Assembly: GCF_033807715.1 (NCBI RefSeq)
Contig: NC_084601.1
Coordinates: forward strand, 21,160,129 to 21,224,128
Origin: Cololabis saira
Lineage: Eukaryota > Chordata > Actinopteri > Beloniformes > Belonidae
Direction: 5' to 3'
Length of the DNA stretch: 64,000 nucleotides
The notes under the pieces were generated by a model that saw nothing but the letters and a program-made list of their open reading frames with translations, did no database searches and was not told the origin of the DNA. The position numbers and the translations under genes were made by a program. Shown here one piece after another: positions 37,945-51,219 of this stretch (the first letter of the stretch is position 1; the number at the start of each line of letters is the position of its first letter).

Positions 37945-38013
<69 letters not shown>
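37945..38013. repeat. (TA)n microsatellite
   Basis: Immediately follows the hAT right end. It is the continuation of the target TA tract at 36471-36482. Confidence 0.95.
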
Positions 38014-38020
<7 letters not shown>

Positions 38021-38617
38021 CAGCACTTGGGAAGACCTCACGGATCCACCAACATGTTCGAAATGGATTAGGATTGAAGTAACCACTTATCGAGTCCTAC
38101 CCCTGAATCTTGCATACATTTTTACATGTAACAAGACGAGTTTCAATCAGCTTACTTATAAAACACACATACCCAAACACCCCTACTTTAATAACTGTTC
38201 ACTATAGTGATATAATACTCAATTATATGTATATATAAATATAGTTAAAAACAAAACATTAATCAAATCAAAGCAAACAAAAGAAAACAAAACAAATGCC
38301 CGGCATTTAGTTGTGCTACTATGTATGTATGTATGTAATAATAGAAGTAATTATAATGCATAGTATTACATTATCATTACTTTACTATAATACTACAATA
38401 TGATAGAGAACAATAGACAGCAATGGTATAACAATATACCGGTACTTGAATAACTATATAAGAGTAGATATGCTATATATACACTGGTTCATATATTTAC
38501 CTCCAATTATATACATAAAAATTACTATAAATCTATATATCAACATATCTACATATAACTATAAATCAATATATATTCATAGAGATATAGATATATATCT
38601 CTACGTATAATATAACT

Positions 38618-38688
<71 letters not shown>

Positions 38689-38700
38689 CCTACATATAAC
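38014..38700. repeat. Very AT-rich region with (TA)n
   Basis: Degenerate tatata/acatat words throughout, with a pure (TA)n of about 65 bases at 38620-38684. No gene. Confidence 0.8.
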
Positions 38701-40573
38701 ATATCTATATCCATAATATAAGTCTATAAATCTACATATATTAATAAATGTACATATCTATCAATTCCAAATAGTTTAAAACGAAGCCTACATATCCAAA
38801 ATGCTTTATTCTAAAAATGCTTATTTAACTGTGGTTTTAAGTGGATCTTTGTTTACTTCTGTTATTTAAGTTAGAGCCCCATATTGTTCCAGACGTCGTC
38901 TTCAGACGTAGCTGGGTGTGGCAGCAGAAGCGCTTTCTGAAAGGACAGTCCTATGTTTGCTCCAACACAGCTGCTGCAGAGGAGATAATGAAGCAGCCTG
39001 CAGTCTTTCCGCCAGTTGACGTACCAGAAGATCAGAAAGGTGAGTACAAGCAGTGAAGGGAGGGAAAAGGCATTTCTAGTGTAATGACACAAAACCTATA
39101 GGTGTGCTCTGTACAGAGAAGATATGTGACCATGGTCGTGCCGAGCAAAAGATAAACCTGCTTTCTGTTTCCATGCAGCAAAGGGTGGAGCCAGGAATTT
39201 GTTCGGCTAATTTTACCTATCCTAACCCCCTTACTGTCTGGTGGCTCTTCTTTCCTTCTCCCAGACCTGTCAGGCAGAATGGAGTCACATCTGCTCCCTA
39301 TATCTCCTTCCATTCAGGGTGACACAGTTGGCAAAGCTGCCAGCTGCTGGCTGAAACAGTAAGGGTCTGAGCGGTGTGTACACGGCAGCGTTCACGCATC
39401 TGTTTCTCTGCGAGTGTAGATGGCGAGTAGTTAACCAGCACTTGTCACAGGGGACATCATTAGGCTTAGCTCGGCAGAAATGGGGATAAAGATGGAAGCG
39501 GGAGGAGAGAAGGAAATTAGAGCGACAGCCGCAAATGTTGAATTTCAAAAAGAAGCTCCTGCTCATGGCTTCTTATGTGAAAGTTCATCTAGTTTTCCTC
39601 CCTCACCGCGTTCTGTGCTGACACCCACACAAGTTCCTATTGCTTTCACAACAGATTACAAGCTCCCACCTGCACACTAATATGTTGTTTGACCATCTTT
39701 AGCTTTCCTTTACAGCATTTATATGCTGTGGTGTGATTGTGATAAGCTTATAAAATGTTCAGACGCTCATTTCCATCTTTAGTTGCATTCATTTTCACCA
39801 AGAAAATTGGTATTGATAATAGGAGCGCTAGGCCGGTACGTAGAGTGACGTAGAGCACAACCCAAACATTCTCTGTGGGTGAAAATGATGTCTCGTGCAT
39901 TGAATCCTTTACCATAAAATCTTTAAAAAAATGTTCGACCTAGGTAACATCGTAAAAAAAAAAGAGAGGAAAATCCTATGTCATAATGAGGCAAAAGGAA
40001 AAAAAAGGCAGAAAACTAGTCCATGCATGTACCCCTCAAACAAAGCCTTCAGCTGGTGCAAATGCTGCAGCAAGGGTTCTGATGAGGATTAGCGAGAGAG
40101 AACATACTGTATTTCTCCAATCTGAGCTTCCCTTTGCTGGCGTTTAAAAAAAAATTCTGTATACAATTCATAAATCTTCTTTTCACATACAACCCCCTTA
40201 AGGGGCCACATCCTGCTTCTCTTAAAGAATCCAATGTGTCATTAGCAATTATGCTCCATTCATGGTTGTTTTGAAGCTTGACTAGTGAGATGGACTGGCT
40301 GAGTCCTCCCTTGAAAACCAGCTGCTATGGCCAGAGTTGTAAATGTATGGTCGATTATGGTGCTTTTGTACAACTTCCCCGTGGTATTCTAAAAAAAGCA
40401 TGTTAAACATATTTCACCTGCCTCAGGAAATTGAGTCTTTTTAAATAGACTGGCTTTTAGAATTCAATAGATTGGGCAAAAATTGTACTTGTATTAAAAT
40501 GTGTTATAACCTCGGTCCAATAATTTAAAGACATTTTAACGAAGAAATGTCTGACAATACTTAATTGTAACAT
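38701..40573. other. Intergenic, one exon-like block
   Basis: 38893-39039 is an open block ending in AAAG|GTGAGT, with acceptor-like sites before it; see findings. Otherwise no gene or recognised repeat. Confidence 0.45.
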
Positions 40574-40577
40574 TTAA

Positions 40578-41163
40578 AGGAGCTTGAGGCTCCTTTTAAG
40601 AAATGAGACTCTCTAGCGCCACCCTTCACCACGACGGCCGTCGGGGGTACTGCAGCCAACAGCAAAGCCGGCACGGGAGAACGGGGAGAACACGCATGCA
40701 GCGTCATGTGACGTCACATCCGCAGCCCAGCGCGGGAAATTCGGGCCCCGAATTGCAGCACATTTTGCACACAGCCTGGGGGAGTGGCAGCCTAGTGGTT
40801 ACAGAGGAGAGCTGGAGTCTGGAGACCCAGGTTCAAGCCCCTGGATTGCAACCAAAAGCCAACCACCTTGGGCCCCTGAGCAAGGCCCTTAACCCTTACT
40901 GCTCCCCGGGCGCCGTGCCATTGCATGGCAGACCACTGCTACTAGTTTAACTAGAAAATTGGTTAAATGCAGAGAAAGAATTTCCCCATTGTGGGAGTAC
41001 TAAGGGAAGCATTTATTTTATTATTTATTTATTCAAGGCAACGGAGAGATACACTAGAGGGCTCATTCTTTTGGGTTTGGAACGCTTCACATTATTACTA
41101 AAAAACTTAAAACATATACACATTTTTTTCATAAATTCTGCCTCAATCCGGCCTCAAGCTCCT
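40578..41163. mobile_element. TTAA-target MITE copy A, interrupted by a SINE
   Basis: AGGAGCTTGAGGC at the left and GCCTCAAGCTCCT at the right, flanked by TTAA on both sides (40574-40577, 41164-41167). This is the target duplication of piggyBac and Kolobok elements. Copy B at 48765-49016 lacks the insert. No coding frame. Confidence 0.85.
40779..41031 (+). mobile_element. tRNA-derived SINE nested in the TTAA MITE
   Basis: The tRNA-like head gtggcagcctagtggttaca (A box region) and ccaggttcaagcccc (B box, GGTTCAAGCCC) are followed by a core with cctgagcaaggcccttaacc and ctgctccccgggcgccgtgc, then tttattttattatttattta. Comparison with copy B, which reads cacagcctgttcaaggcaac without interruption, fixes the insertion ends to within a few bases. 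Confidence 0.85.
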
Positions 41164-41167
41164 TTAA

Positions 41168-42889
41168 GAGGAAAAATAGTTACATTCATAAACCTTCCTT
41201 CATGTTGCCTACAGTACATGTTGTTTATTGTCATTCTCCATGAGTCTTTGGACAAACAGCCACAACTGTCCCACATTATTTCAGAACACAGACAGGGGTT
41301 GAAGCAGCATTGGCAGCTCCTCTTTCACTGGTCTCTCGTTGGTTTCATACAGTTTGTGTGTGTTTTGTTCAGACTTAAACTCCCAGGAATTGTTTGCTGA
41401 ATTCATATCTGTGCTGTCAGCTGCTGCAAACCAAATAATGGTGCAAAGGCCCCAGACTTATTTCATTTAAAGTGGGAATACATTCAGAAAAAGGATGCAA
41501 CATTTGAGCCTGTGTTCATTCACATCCCCACTGTCGCAGGCTAAATGAGCCTCTTTAAACTGGGTTCTAGCTGCTTTAAAGGGATGGTGACAGGGCCATG
41601 TATTGTATTATCAAGCTGTATAGCATTTCTGTTATATAACTGGGGCATGCTGACATTTTACATTTACAGCTTTTTTAGAGATGGTGTTAACCATGTAAAA
41701 GGCTAAACCACAACTCAAAAAAGAAAGAATTGATGTTGTATATACATGTAATGTAAAACAACTACTGACTGCAATTACAATGATATGAAAATTATTCAAA
41801 AACACAAACAAAGTAATTGCAACTACAGCTTTATGGTAGTGGTGGACACCCAAGAGCAGCATTTTGTCCATTACCAGAGGAGAGAAGATGATGTAGGACA
41901 AATAAAGTTAAATGTCACAGGGCTTACACCAAGTTATTGGTATCAATAAGTGGTATCAGTATCAATAAAAATCCTAATGAGAACTATCTATGTCCTCTGC
42001 ACTGCAACCTTGTTTGTTTCTTTTGGGGGGGATGGGCCCGATGTGGGATGTTTTCCACGCCAGTGGGATTATGTGCATGTATTCCACAGACTAACATCGA
42101 GGTCAGCGGAGATTGACTTGCTTTTGGACCCAGCTTCCAACGAATCATACTTCTGCACGAGCCTCAAACTAGACGTTAGATTGCTGGTGCTCTGTATCTA
42201 CTTACAACTGAAAGACTGGTTTCCACACGGGGGTTAATACCCTGGAAAATGATTTTAATACATGTGCACTGGTGTGGTCAGGCCCTGGGGCTTTCCAAGG
42301 ATTGGTACATTGGGAAATACACCTCCTCCTCCGTTATGACAATTCTCTCAGCATCAGTAGGTGTAATGGCCATGATTATTTGACAAATTCCTTAGACTCT
42401 TCCTTAGCAGAGTCAAATTAAAAAATAGAGATGGGGTTTATAGATTGAGAGTGGAGATAAAAATACAAACATCCTCAAGTTGGTACACCATTAAAAAATG
42501 TTTGTTTTCCTGGCTGTGGAGGGAAGCTGCGGAACTGATTAGATATACTGTAGAGATAAAGCAAAGTCCAATATGAGCTAGTTTAAAAAGTGGTGCAAAA
42601 CAATGCTTTTCACGGGATACAAGGATGAAGAAGCCTGTTAATTTTGTGCATTTGTGAACACGGGTGTATATGTATATGAATATAGACATACATATTATTT
42701 TAGATATCAATGTTATTGTTTTGCATACTTGTTCACTGTCCTGTTGGATGACTAAATACCAAGCAAGCTTTAGCTGTCAGACCGATTGCCTCACATTGGT
42801 TGACTCAATAGTTGCAAACTGCCCAAGTACCGTGGCCGCAAATCCACTCAAAATCGTCAACTCTCAACAATGTACTTCTACTGGAAGGC
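41168..42889. other. Intergenic, half of a diverged duplication
   Basis: 41380-41640 is similar to 46095-46400; see findings. No gene seen. The frame at 41950-42237 has no motif. Confidence 0.5.
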
Positions 42890-43475
42890 TCTGTTTGGTT
42901 TTTGACATGCCTACCAACATGCTTTGTCACATCAATGCACAAGTCAGTGTTCCAGAAGTCTTACGGTTGTTTAGATGCAGTTTTGCAAACCTCAGTTCAC
43001 AGTGCCTGCTGCTTCCATATTCTTTTTAAACAGAAGATTTCTCCTGACAACCCTTCAAAGCAAACTGCACTTGTTCAGTTGTCTTTAAATTAAGCCGTCA
43101 TGACTTCAATATTTAAAGTGCTCACTGAGGCCTGTAGGGTCTGAGATGTTACTCTTGAGTTTTGTCTTATTTTCCTGAGCCCCCACTGCTGGGATGATTG
43201 CAAGCCGTCTTGTTTGCTCTCGGCCCTTTAATAAACGTTGTCACTGTAGGACAATTAACTCCAAAGTAGTTGGAAATTGATTTATTACCCTTTTCAGATT
43301 GATGTGCAGCAATGATTGGCTCAATACAACCCTGGCTCATTTCACTTTCGTTTGGCATTGTGTTAATACAGACCTCAATGCTCCAAATGAGATATAAAAT
43401 GCCAAAACGTCTGCATTTATAAAGGTCTGGAGACCTGCTGATGATAAGTTCATCAAGAGCTGATGATAAGCAGCA
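42890..43475 (-). pseudogene. Tc1-like transposon relic (antisense)
   Basis: The minus-strand frame 43358-43167 starts MPNESEMSQGCIEPIIAAHQ and continues ISNYFGVNCPTVTTFIKGPR. This is the paired-like HTH of a Tc1-like transposase in the same layout as the family start (MP.RK..S..LR..IV.AHQSGKGYK.ISKQFGVH..TV). Downstream (43060-42890) the reverse strand still matches the segment before the first catalytic residue. The catalytic core is lost. Directly abutted by the TTAA element at 43485. Confidence 0.75.
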
Positions 43476-43484
43476 TCAGCTTAA

Positions 43485-44908
43485 AGGGGACCTATTATGA
43501 AAAACACGTTTTTTCTTGCTTTAACATATATAAAGTACCAACTCAGAGAAGATGGAAAGCCACCAAATTCTGCAGGGTCTGTGCACCCCGGCCGGCTGAA
43601 TCTTCCAGTGTCATGTGATTTCTACGAGCCGCTCAGAATCTGCTCCCATCGTTACGTAACAACGGGAGCAGATTTCCATAGGTCAGCCTCCGCTGCTGAA
43701 ACCACGCCCACAAATAACTCTGCCGGCCGGAGCGTCCGCCATTTTTTGGAAGCGGTGGCTGTTTCCACAGCGAGGGACAGTTTTTGCATCAACACTTACC
43801 CTAATAAAAGGATCAGTGCCCACAGTACGGACCCGGCAACTGCACACGAGTCAGCGGTAAATGACGTTATTTTTTTAATGTTATTTATATTTGTCTACAA
43901 GTATGATCTTTGCATGGGCTAAGTATTTAGCTCAGCTCCGGAGCACCGGTGCCACTCACCAGACCGGTGAGGAGCCCCGGTGGCTCCAGTGTTCCCTAAC
44001 GGAGCCACTCAGGGTAACACCGGAGATCTATTAGTAAATATTTTTTTTCTGTTTAAGGTTTCAGATCTTCCAAGCAATGCACCTGCAGCTGTTCAACGAC
44101 ACCTTCAGAAGACGCACGGTCCTTCTTTGAGTCAGCAATAGTGCATACATGTTATTTATATACAACTTATGTTCTTTTATTTTTTATCAATAAAGTTGTC
44201 ATTTATGAACATTCAGTGTTGTGATTTCTTTACAGTTAACATGATTCATTTGTCTTGTAACATAAGAAATGAAATGATGAGAAATCTGAGTAAATAACTG
44301 TGGTGTACCTGTTTAGAATTCAATTAAATCTTCCTGTGTGAATTAGTGTGAAGACGAGGTGACCCGGTTCCCTCTTCAGGTAACTAAAGGCTGATTTATG
44401 GTTCCGCGTTTCACCAACGCAGAGCCTACGGCGTAGGGAACGCGTCGATTTAACGCAGAACCATAATTCAGGCTTTAAGATCCGTTTACAGCGTGCATCC
44501 GAGTGTCCGACTATCGCGTCGAGCTGCGTGAGCGGCTCTCTGTCCACACTGAAACCGTTAAACTGGCGGCCAGTTAGGACAGTCCAATACAAAAAAAATA
44601 AAGCAATGGAATGTATTTTGTCGCAGAAGCACGCTCACATGGGACACGCTTTGTGTACGGAGCCGCTGCTCTTCTGGCCTGAGAGGCTTTGTGCCCTCCC
44701 CTGCTACACGTCATTCAGGCAGCCAATCAGCACAGAGCCTCATTATCATAGCCTCCCCTCCCCTCAGAATCCCTCATAGATAATGAGGTTAGAACCAGTA
44801 AAACTAGAGACATGGCCCACAGGCTGAATTTCTGTTTTATGTAGAAAGAACACGCTTTAGATTCAAGGCCAGTTTAAAATATACATTAAATGCCATTATA
44901 GGTCCCCT
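43485..44908. mobile_element. TTAA-target element, 1.4 kb (AGGGGACCTATTATG ends)
   Basis: Left AGGGGACCTATTATG and right CATTATAGGTCCCCT are inverted repeats, flanked by TTAA (43481-43484, 44909-44912). The interior has a CpG-containing leader (gttacgtaacaacgggagca, a palindromic subrepeat) and pieces of uncertain coding origin (frame 43497-43922). A MITE is nested at 44385-44478. Kolobok or piggyBac; no transposase domain recognised, so non-autonomous or decayed. Confidence 0.8.
44385..44478. mobile_element. Palindromic MITE (GCTGATTTATGGTTCCGCGT)
   Basis: Left arm ggctgatttatggttccgcg and right arm cgcagaaccataattcaggc are inverted copies around a short GC-rich centre (agcctacggcgtaggg). 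The same family occurs at 20011-20067 and, as one arm, at 36910-37000. Confidence 0.8.
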
Positions 44909-44912
44909 TTAA

Positions 44913-47900
44913 ATCATATGGAAACAGTATGGGTGTACTAATTTCCCACGTGATTATCTTTTTGGAAGAAAATACATGGAGTACTGGATTCATTGATACA
45001 TTGATAGAATTAAGAGTTGGATGTAAAAGCTCGATTTTGGGAGCATTTGCTTTGTATAGTGGAATAAAGTTCATCATCACTGCGCCCCATATCTGTCCTG
45101 CAGCGCTGGACAAGGGAATAACAAAAAGGTCTACAAATGCCACTGAATAAGCAAAATAAGTGAAGAAAAAAAAGAGAGTCAGTGGTGAAACTCTCCTCCC
45201 TGGAGTTCCTTACAAAGCAGACTAAGCTCTACAAAGCTCTTCTCGTCCCCGTCCCCCCACCCCCCCTCTCCACGTGGAATGGGGAGAATTAAGACTCAGG
45301 GACTGTAGCAGGCTCCAGTGCTTGTGTTTCATCCCTTGCATATGAAAAGGAATGAGGCTTTGCATTATAGAGCCGTGGCTCAGATGAATATAACTTAAGC
45401 CCACCAACACAGACAACGCCTATCCATAAATAAGTAATACTGCCCTTGCCATGCTCTGCAGCATGAAGAAGTGCAGGAGAAAGACACTCAGAAGCCAATG
45501 GAAAGGAGATGTAAGAGTTTATTTTCTTCCTGTATCAGAGAATACTTTGCCCAACTCTCCCGAGCTTAGGCTTATTGTCCACTTGTTATAATTGGGTAGT
45601 GTTTTGGAAGCATGTGCTAATTAAGTGTTTAATAATTGATTTCCATTTAAGTTTACAGCTCTGTTAAGATTTGCATTTGTAGGTTCTTTGTGTGCTGGAA
45701 CAAGGCCAGTTTTGACCCACACATTATGCAGAGCCAATAATGACAAGTTAGTTTCCTGACGATATACCAGTGGGGTGTACAAAAAGAAAACAGGTAGAAA
45801 TGACTTAATTATGTATTTTTTTTCTTAGAAACTAACTGGTTTTCGGTATTAATTTGGAGAAAATCCTAATACAGTAAATTGCACCTGTCGGCATTACAGT
45901 TGGCTAAAAGGTGGTCAAAATGAGATATATACCTTCTCAGTGGCAAATCTTACCTGCTCCATTTCTCCATACCTAAATCACTGAAGAATCACTTGCATGT
46001 TTCCATCTTTATACTGCAAAAATGGGGTAAATTAACAGTTTTTCAGTCTTTCAGTGGTACTGAAGTAGTTGGTTTCATAAGGAAGGCTGATGTCAGTGGC
46101 TGTTTGGTGAATTTATATGTGTTGTCGGCTGCTACAAACCAAATAATCGCACAAAAGCTACAGAATTATTATATCTCATGCAGGAACCATTATACATCTA
46201 GAATTCTGTGGCCAAATCTGAGCCATTATTCATTTACATCCCCACTGTCCTAAGTTAAATGATCCAATTTAAACGGGGTCCCTGATAGATGCTTTTAAAT
46301 CTATTGTGCTGAATTGTTGACACGGTTATCGTGTTATGTATTGTATGATCCAGCTCTATAGCATTGCAGTGTTATATAAATGGGACTGGGAGTTGCTGAT
46401 GATGCATATCATAATACAATAATAAGTGATGTTTTACAACAGTTTCACTGTATTTTTAGCCCTTCTTACATAAACAAGTTTAATACAGTACAATACATAT
46501 ATTAATGGAAAAAAAGTCCTACTTTACACACGTGTCTTATTGTAATCAGAAACAGCAGACAAATGGACTGGCAATGTAATGGATGCAGAAAATTACACGC
46601 TGTTTTGGACTGTGACAGACTGACTGAAACCTGCAGCTTCTAATGGCCACAGTACGGGATCACTCCTGTCGTAATGAGGGGCTTCTTCCAGCTCGGTAAT
46701 CTGTCATCAACACAAAAATCTCCAAACCTGCACTTCCTCAGAAGCAAAAGTCAGTCTCAAACGATTCCCATGTTAAGATGTCCAACATTACAGCCTAAAT
46801 AAACATGATTACAGCCTAGTACAAAACCAGTTTTGGCCTCCATAGTTAGTTGTACAATGGGTAAATCCTTATGTACCTCCTCAGGCAAAATTATATAAAG
46901 CCAAAAATCTATGCATAATTAGGAGTGTGGTTTTCTGAGTCTCACATTTCCATGGTGTGAAACAGCCAGCTGTCACTTTGTGCTTTGGACTCAGTTGATA
47001 TTTCCATCCCTTCTTCAGTGCTGCATGATATCCATTTTATAAATGTCAGCCCCATTCAAAGTAAAATAAAAGTGGTCATATTTTAGGGCCGAGCTACCTT
47101 GTCAGTGGCATCTCAGTCATAGGGTTGAGCATAGTTTCAGCAGGCAATCGCCCACATCCACTCTCACGTAAAACTAAAATAGTGCTTAAAAAGTGCCAAA
47201 CCAGATGGTTATGAATAATATTCCATAAACTTATCTTTACAGTGTGGCTTTTAGTTTGTTTATATCTTTTCATTGGAGATGTCACATCCAAATAGGACCA
47301 AATGCTCATTTCCGCAAATGCATTTAAAAAGCTAACGTTTTTCATGTAATGTACTTAACTTTTCAGGTTTCAGTGATTGCATTACTTGTTCCAGACATTA
47401 AGTTTCCAGGGCCTCTCAAGTTGTTCGCAGTTTTGCAATTTTTTAGATTTATTTAAAAAATACATTTGCAGCTGAGCTCTGGGGCATCATACATCCATAG
47501 CTTTTGTCAGAAAGACTTTTTCGTTCTTGGGTTTTTCTAACTGAATGAAATGGCCTGAAAGTGTCCAACAAGTGGTTGGATTTTCTAACATGTTAAGGAA
47601 ATTGACTTCAGTGCTTCATTCATTGACTCTTTTTGCTCAGGTAACACTTTTATATATGAAAGGAGATCATTTGATCCCACAAATCCTTTTGGCTTCACAA
47701 TTTAAGGCAATGTTCAGTTTATTCACAAGATAATACAGTGTTAGCAGCATGGAAGAGCACCTGTCACAACTCTGTTCACCTTTATCTTTCTTTACCTTTT
47801 CAGCTTACTTACCATGGAAATTAAATATCTTATTGTAATTCATTGCAATAACACGTGGTATACAATAAAGTGAAGCAAACCTTCATCATAAAGTGAAGCA

Positions 47901-48005
47901 CACAACACATTTCTGAAAAAAGCTTCATGCAATTACTGTATGTAGAGTATTTCTAGAACGTCTGTAAGTTCACCGATGCAGACGTCACAGCTCAGTGTGA
48001 ATGTG
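44913..48005. other. Intergenic, no gene seen
   Basis: Unique sequence. 46095-46400 is a diverged copy of 41380-41640. No RNA gene or supported exon. Confidence 0.5.
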
Positions 48006-48306
48006 GTCCTCTCCAGAGGTGTATAGTAACGAAGTAGATTACAATTACACTATTGGATTTGTACTTTACTTGCGTGTTTTTTTTAATCAGGACTTTTACT
48101 TTTACTTCACTACATTTAAAAGTTAAAAAATATACTATTACTTCATTACTTTGACATTTGACACCTCGTTACTCATTACAAATTAAAATAATCAAAGAAT
48201 TATCTGGAATGCACGGGTCCGAGACGAGAAGAACTACATATGGTACTACTACCGCGAGATTAACGTTAACCGCGGGATGCACAGCGCGGCAGAAAGCAGC
48301 AGCACT

Positions 48307-48506
48307 ATGGCAGCGCCAACAGATGTCGACAAGGGAGACACGGAAGACGCACAGTTTACAGTTTCTGCAGAAGATGACGGCCACCCGTCATGGGATGGGG
48401 GTAAAATCCAAAACCTACCGAATTAAGTGTATGTTGTGCCTTACAAAGAGCCACGAGATAAAAGGCATTCAAGAATTCACCACCCAACCTCAAGAAGCAC
48501 GTTGAA
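48307..48506 (+). pseudogene. BED-finger exon of Tol2-like transposase (frameshifted)
   Basis: ATG at 48307 gives MAAPTDVDKGDTEDAQFTVS AEDDGHPSW and stops after 39 codons. A +1 frame then carries KTYRIKCMLCLTKSHEIKG, and a further shift gives NLKKHVE. This is the Cys-x2-Cys and His end of the BED finger. The exon ends CACGTTGAA|GTAAGTG, a consensus donor matching the exon-intron layout of this hAT group. At least two frameshifts and absence of later exons make it a pseudogene. Confidence 0.65.
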
Positions 48507-48764
48507 GTAAGTGAATTAAAGCTCATGAGGATTCCCCCAACATATTTAAAATGTTAAAAAGTGGTCACTATGTTAAATTTTTTAAGAAAGATAGTTTATT
48601 TTTGGTGTTGCATTCTGTAACACATTTAATTCACCTGAAAGTGAAATAAAAAAAACAAGGGAAGGATCATTTTTGGTTGTGTTGCTTCTTTTAATGCGTA
48701 CTATAAAATACTTTTACTTTAGATACTTGAGTATATTTTTTCACAAGATACTTTTGATACTTAA

Positions 48765-49016
48765 AGGAGCTTGAGGCTCCTTTTAAGAAATGAGACTCTC
48801 TAGCGCCACCCTTCACCACGACGGCCGTCGGGGGTACTGCAGCCAACAGTGAAGCCGGCACGGGTCAGCACACAGCCTGTTCAAGGCAACGGAGAGATAC
48901 ACTAGAGGGCTCATTCTTTTTGGTTTGGAACGCTTCATCTGACATTATTACTAGAAAACTTAAAACATATACGAATTTTTTTCATAAATTCTGCCTCAAT
49001 CCGGCCTCAAGCTCCT
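48765..49016. mobile_element. TTAA-target MITE copy B (nested in the Tol2-like element)
   Basis: Ends AGGAGCTTGAGGC/GCCTCAAGCTCCT, with TTAA at 48761-48764 and 49017-49020. 252 bp. The SINE present in copy A is absent here. Copy B also lacks an about 85-base stretch of copy A (40698-40765). Confidence 0.88.
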
Positions 49017-49169
49017 TTAAGTACATTTAATGTGAGCTACTTTAAGACTTTTACTCAAGTAATTTTCTTATGGGTGACTTTAACTTTTACCAAAGTCTTT
49101 TTCAGTTATGGTATTTCTACTTTTACTTAGTTACTTTTTTCAAGTACTTTATACACCTCTGGTCCTCTC

Positions 49170-50384
49170 TCATCACCTTCTTTTGAATTTCTCCAATGTG
49201 TTTCTTTATTTAAATGTTTTAGATGAGATCAAGGAAAGATGCTTAGAGAAGAAAATAGGAGGTTTTCTTGACAACTCAACCGTATACGATCAGTGGTCTT
49301 TCAGGTGTTTCTATAGTTTGACTGGTCTACACCACCTGAATGAATCCACTGGGCTCAATTAGGAAAGGCACACAGCTGTCTAAATAAGGCCAAGTGATGG
49401 TTTGAAAGCAAAAAACATCAGGCTCAAGATAATTTTCTGCCAAAAATTGACTTTGGTCAAGCTAGGGATTTGGAGAAAGTCACAGCAGGTATTGGATGAA
49501 TAGATGGGTGGATACTTATGTATATACATTTTTTTAGCCTTGATCTTATCTCCTTACATTGTATAGTTTAGGATCTGCAGCAAACACAAAGGCTATGCTC
49601 ATATTAACGTGTTTTAATTTTGACACAAAACGTTCTTGTTATTATCAACCCTAACATCCACGCTGGACATTGAAAATGATCAGATTTTCATCTGGTGCAG
49701 ATGCTGTTTTAATTTGTAAATTGAAACATTTTGGCCGAATGTGGACGGACAGAAACAAAGGCAATCGGAAACAATGACACAGTTGCACAGGCTGGCTTCA
49801 TGATGGGCCCGTCTGGATCACACAAATCCTTCTTTGTCCCTGGGATCAGCTGTTACTTAGCCAAAGTCTGCATTCAATAAAACCGAAAGGACCTGCATGT
49901 GATATGGACATTTTTATTTTTATTCTTTATGATTTCATTTTTCACGCTTAGCTTAGGTCGTACTGATTGAAACAACCTGCATCAGGATGATCCGACCTGC
50001 TCAGAACTGAGTCTTACTTCGATGTTTCAGCATTAGTGCCAGCTGTTCTAGGAAGACAGCATTGAGCTCCATCTTATCTGTGATTCTTCTGACTTTCTTC
50101 CTGAAAAGCCTTGCTTTCCGTCTTCTCTGGGTCACATTTTCAACAAAATATATGACTGCTTCATTCTATTGAAATGCATCCATCCTTTGCAAAGAACAAA
50201 CATCAAAAGACAGGTTGTCATCTCTTTTCATTTTGGTCTCATCATAGCATTATTATCCATTTTTCTTGATCAGTTTGGAAATGAGAAAAGCCACTATGAG
50301 AGAAATCTGCAAAAAAGGTTATTTCAAACTGAGTTTTCACCCTGTTTTTACTCCTCCCAGTCAACATGGATGTCTCATATAAAG
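49170..50384. other. Intergenic, no gene seen
   Basis: A short piece at 49335-49400 (gggctcaattaggaaaggca cacagctgtctaaataaggc) resembles the 5' leader of a Tc1 element. No coding remains. The rest is unique. Confidence 0.45.

Positions 50385-51219
<835 letters not shown>

Larger units (their letters stand above)
48014..49161 (+). mobile_element. Tol2-like hAT element, internally deleted, with nested MITE
   Basis: Begins CAGAGGTGTATAGTAACG and ends AGTACTTTATACACCTCTG, the Tol2-type terminus, with sub-terminal ctttactttta/taaaagtaaaag repeats. The perfect 8-base TSD GTCCTCTC lies at 48006-48013 and 49162-49169. It retains a first coding exon with a BED-like finger (48307-48506) but no catalytic domain, and it hosts TTAA MITE copy B. 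1148 bp. Confidence 0.9.

Noticed and set aside
38893..39056. Similarity of FPPVDVPEDQKG to the mature N-terminus of classical cadherins (IPPI.VPEN..G)
   Set aside because: The match is only a few residues. No furin site or following EC1 sequence is present, so no cadherin call is made.
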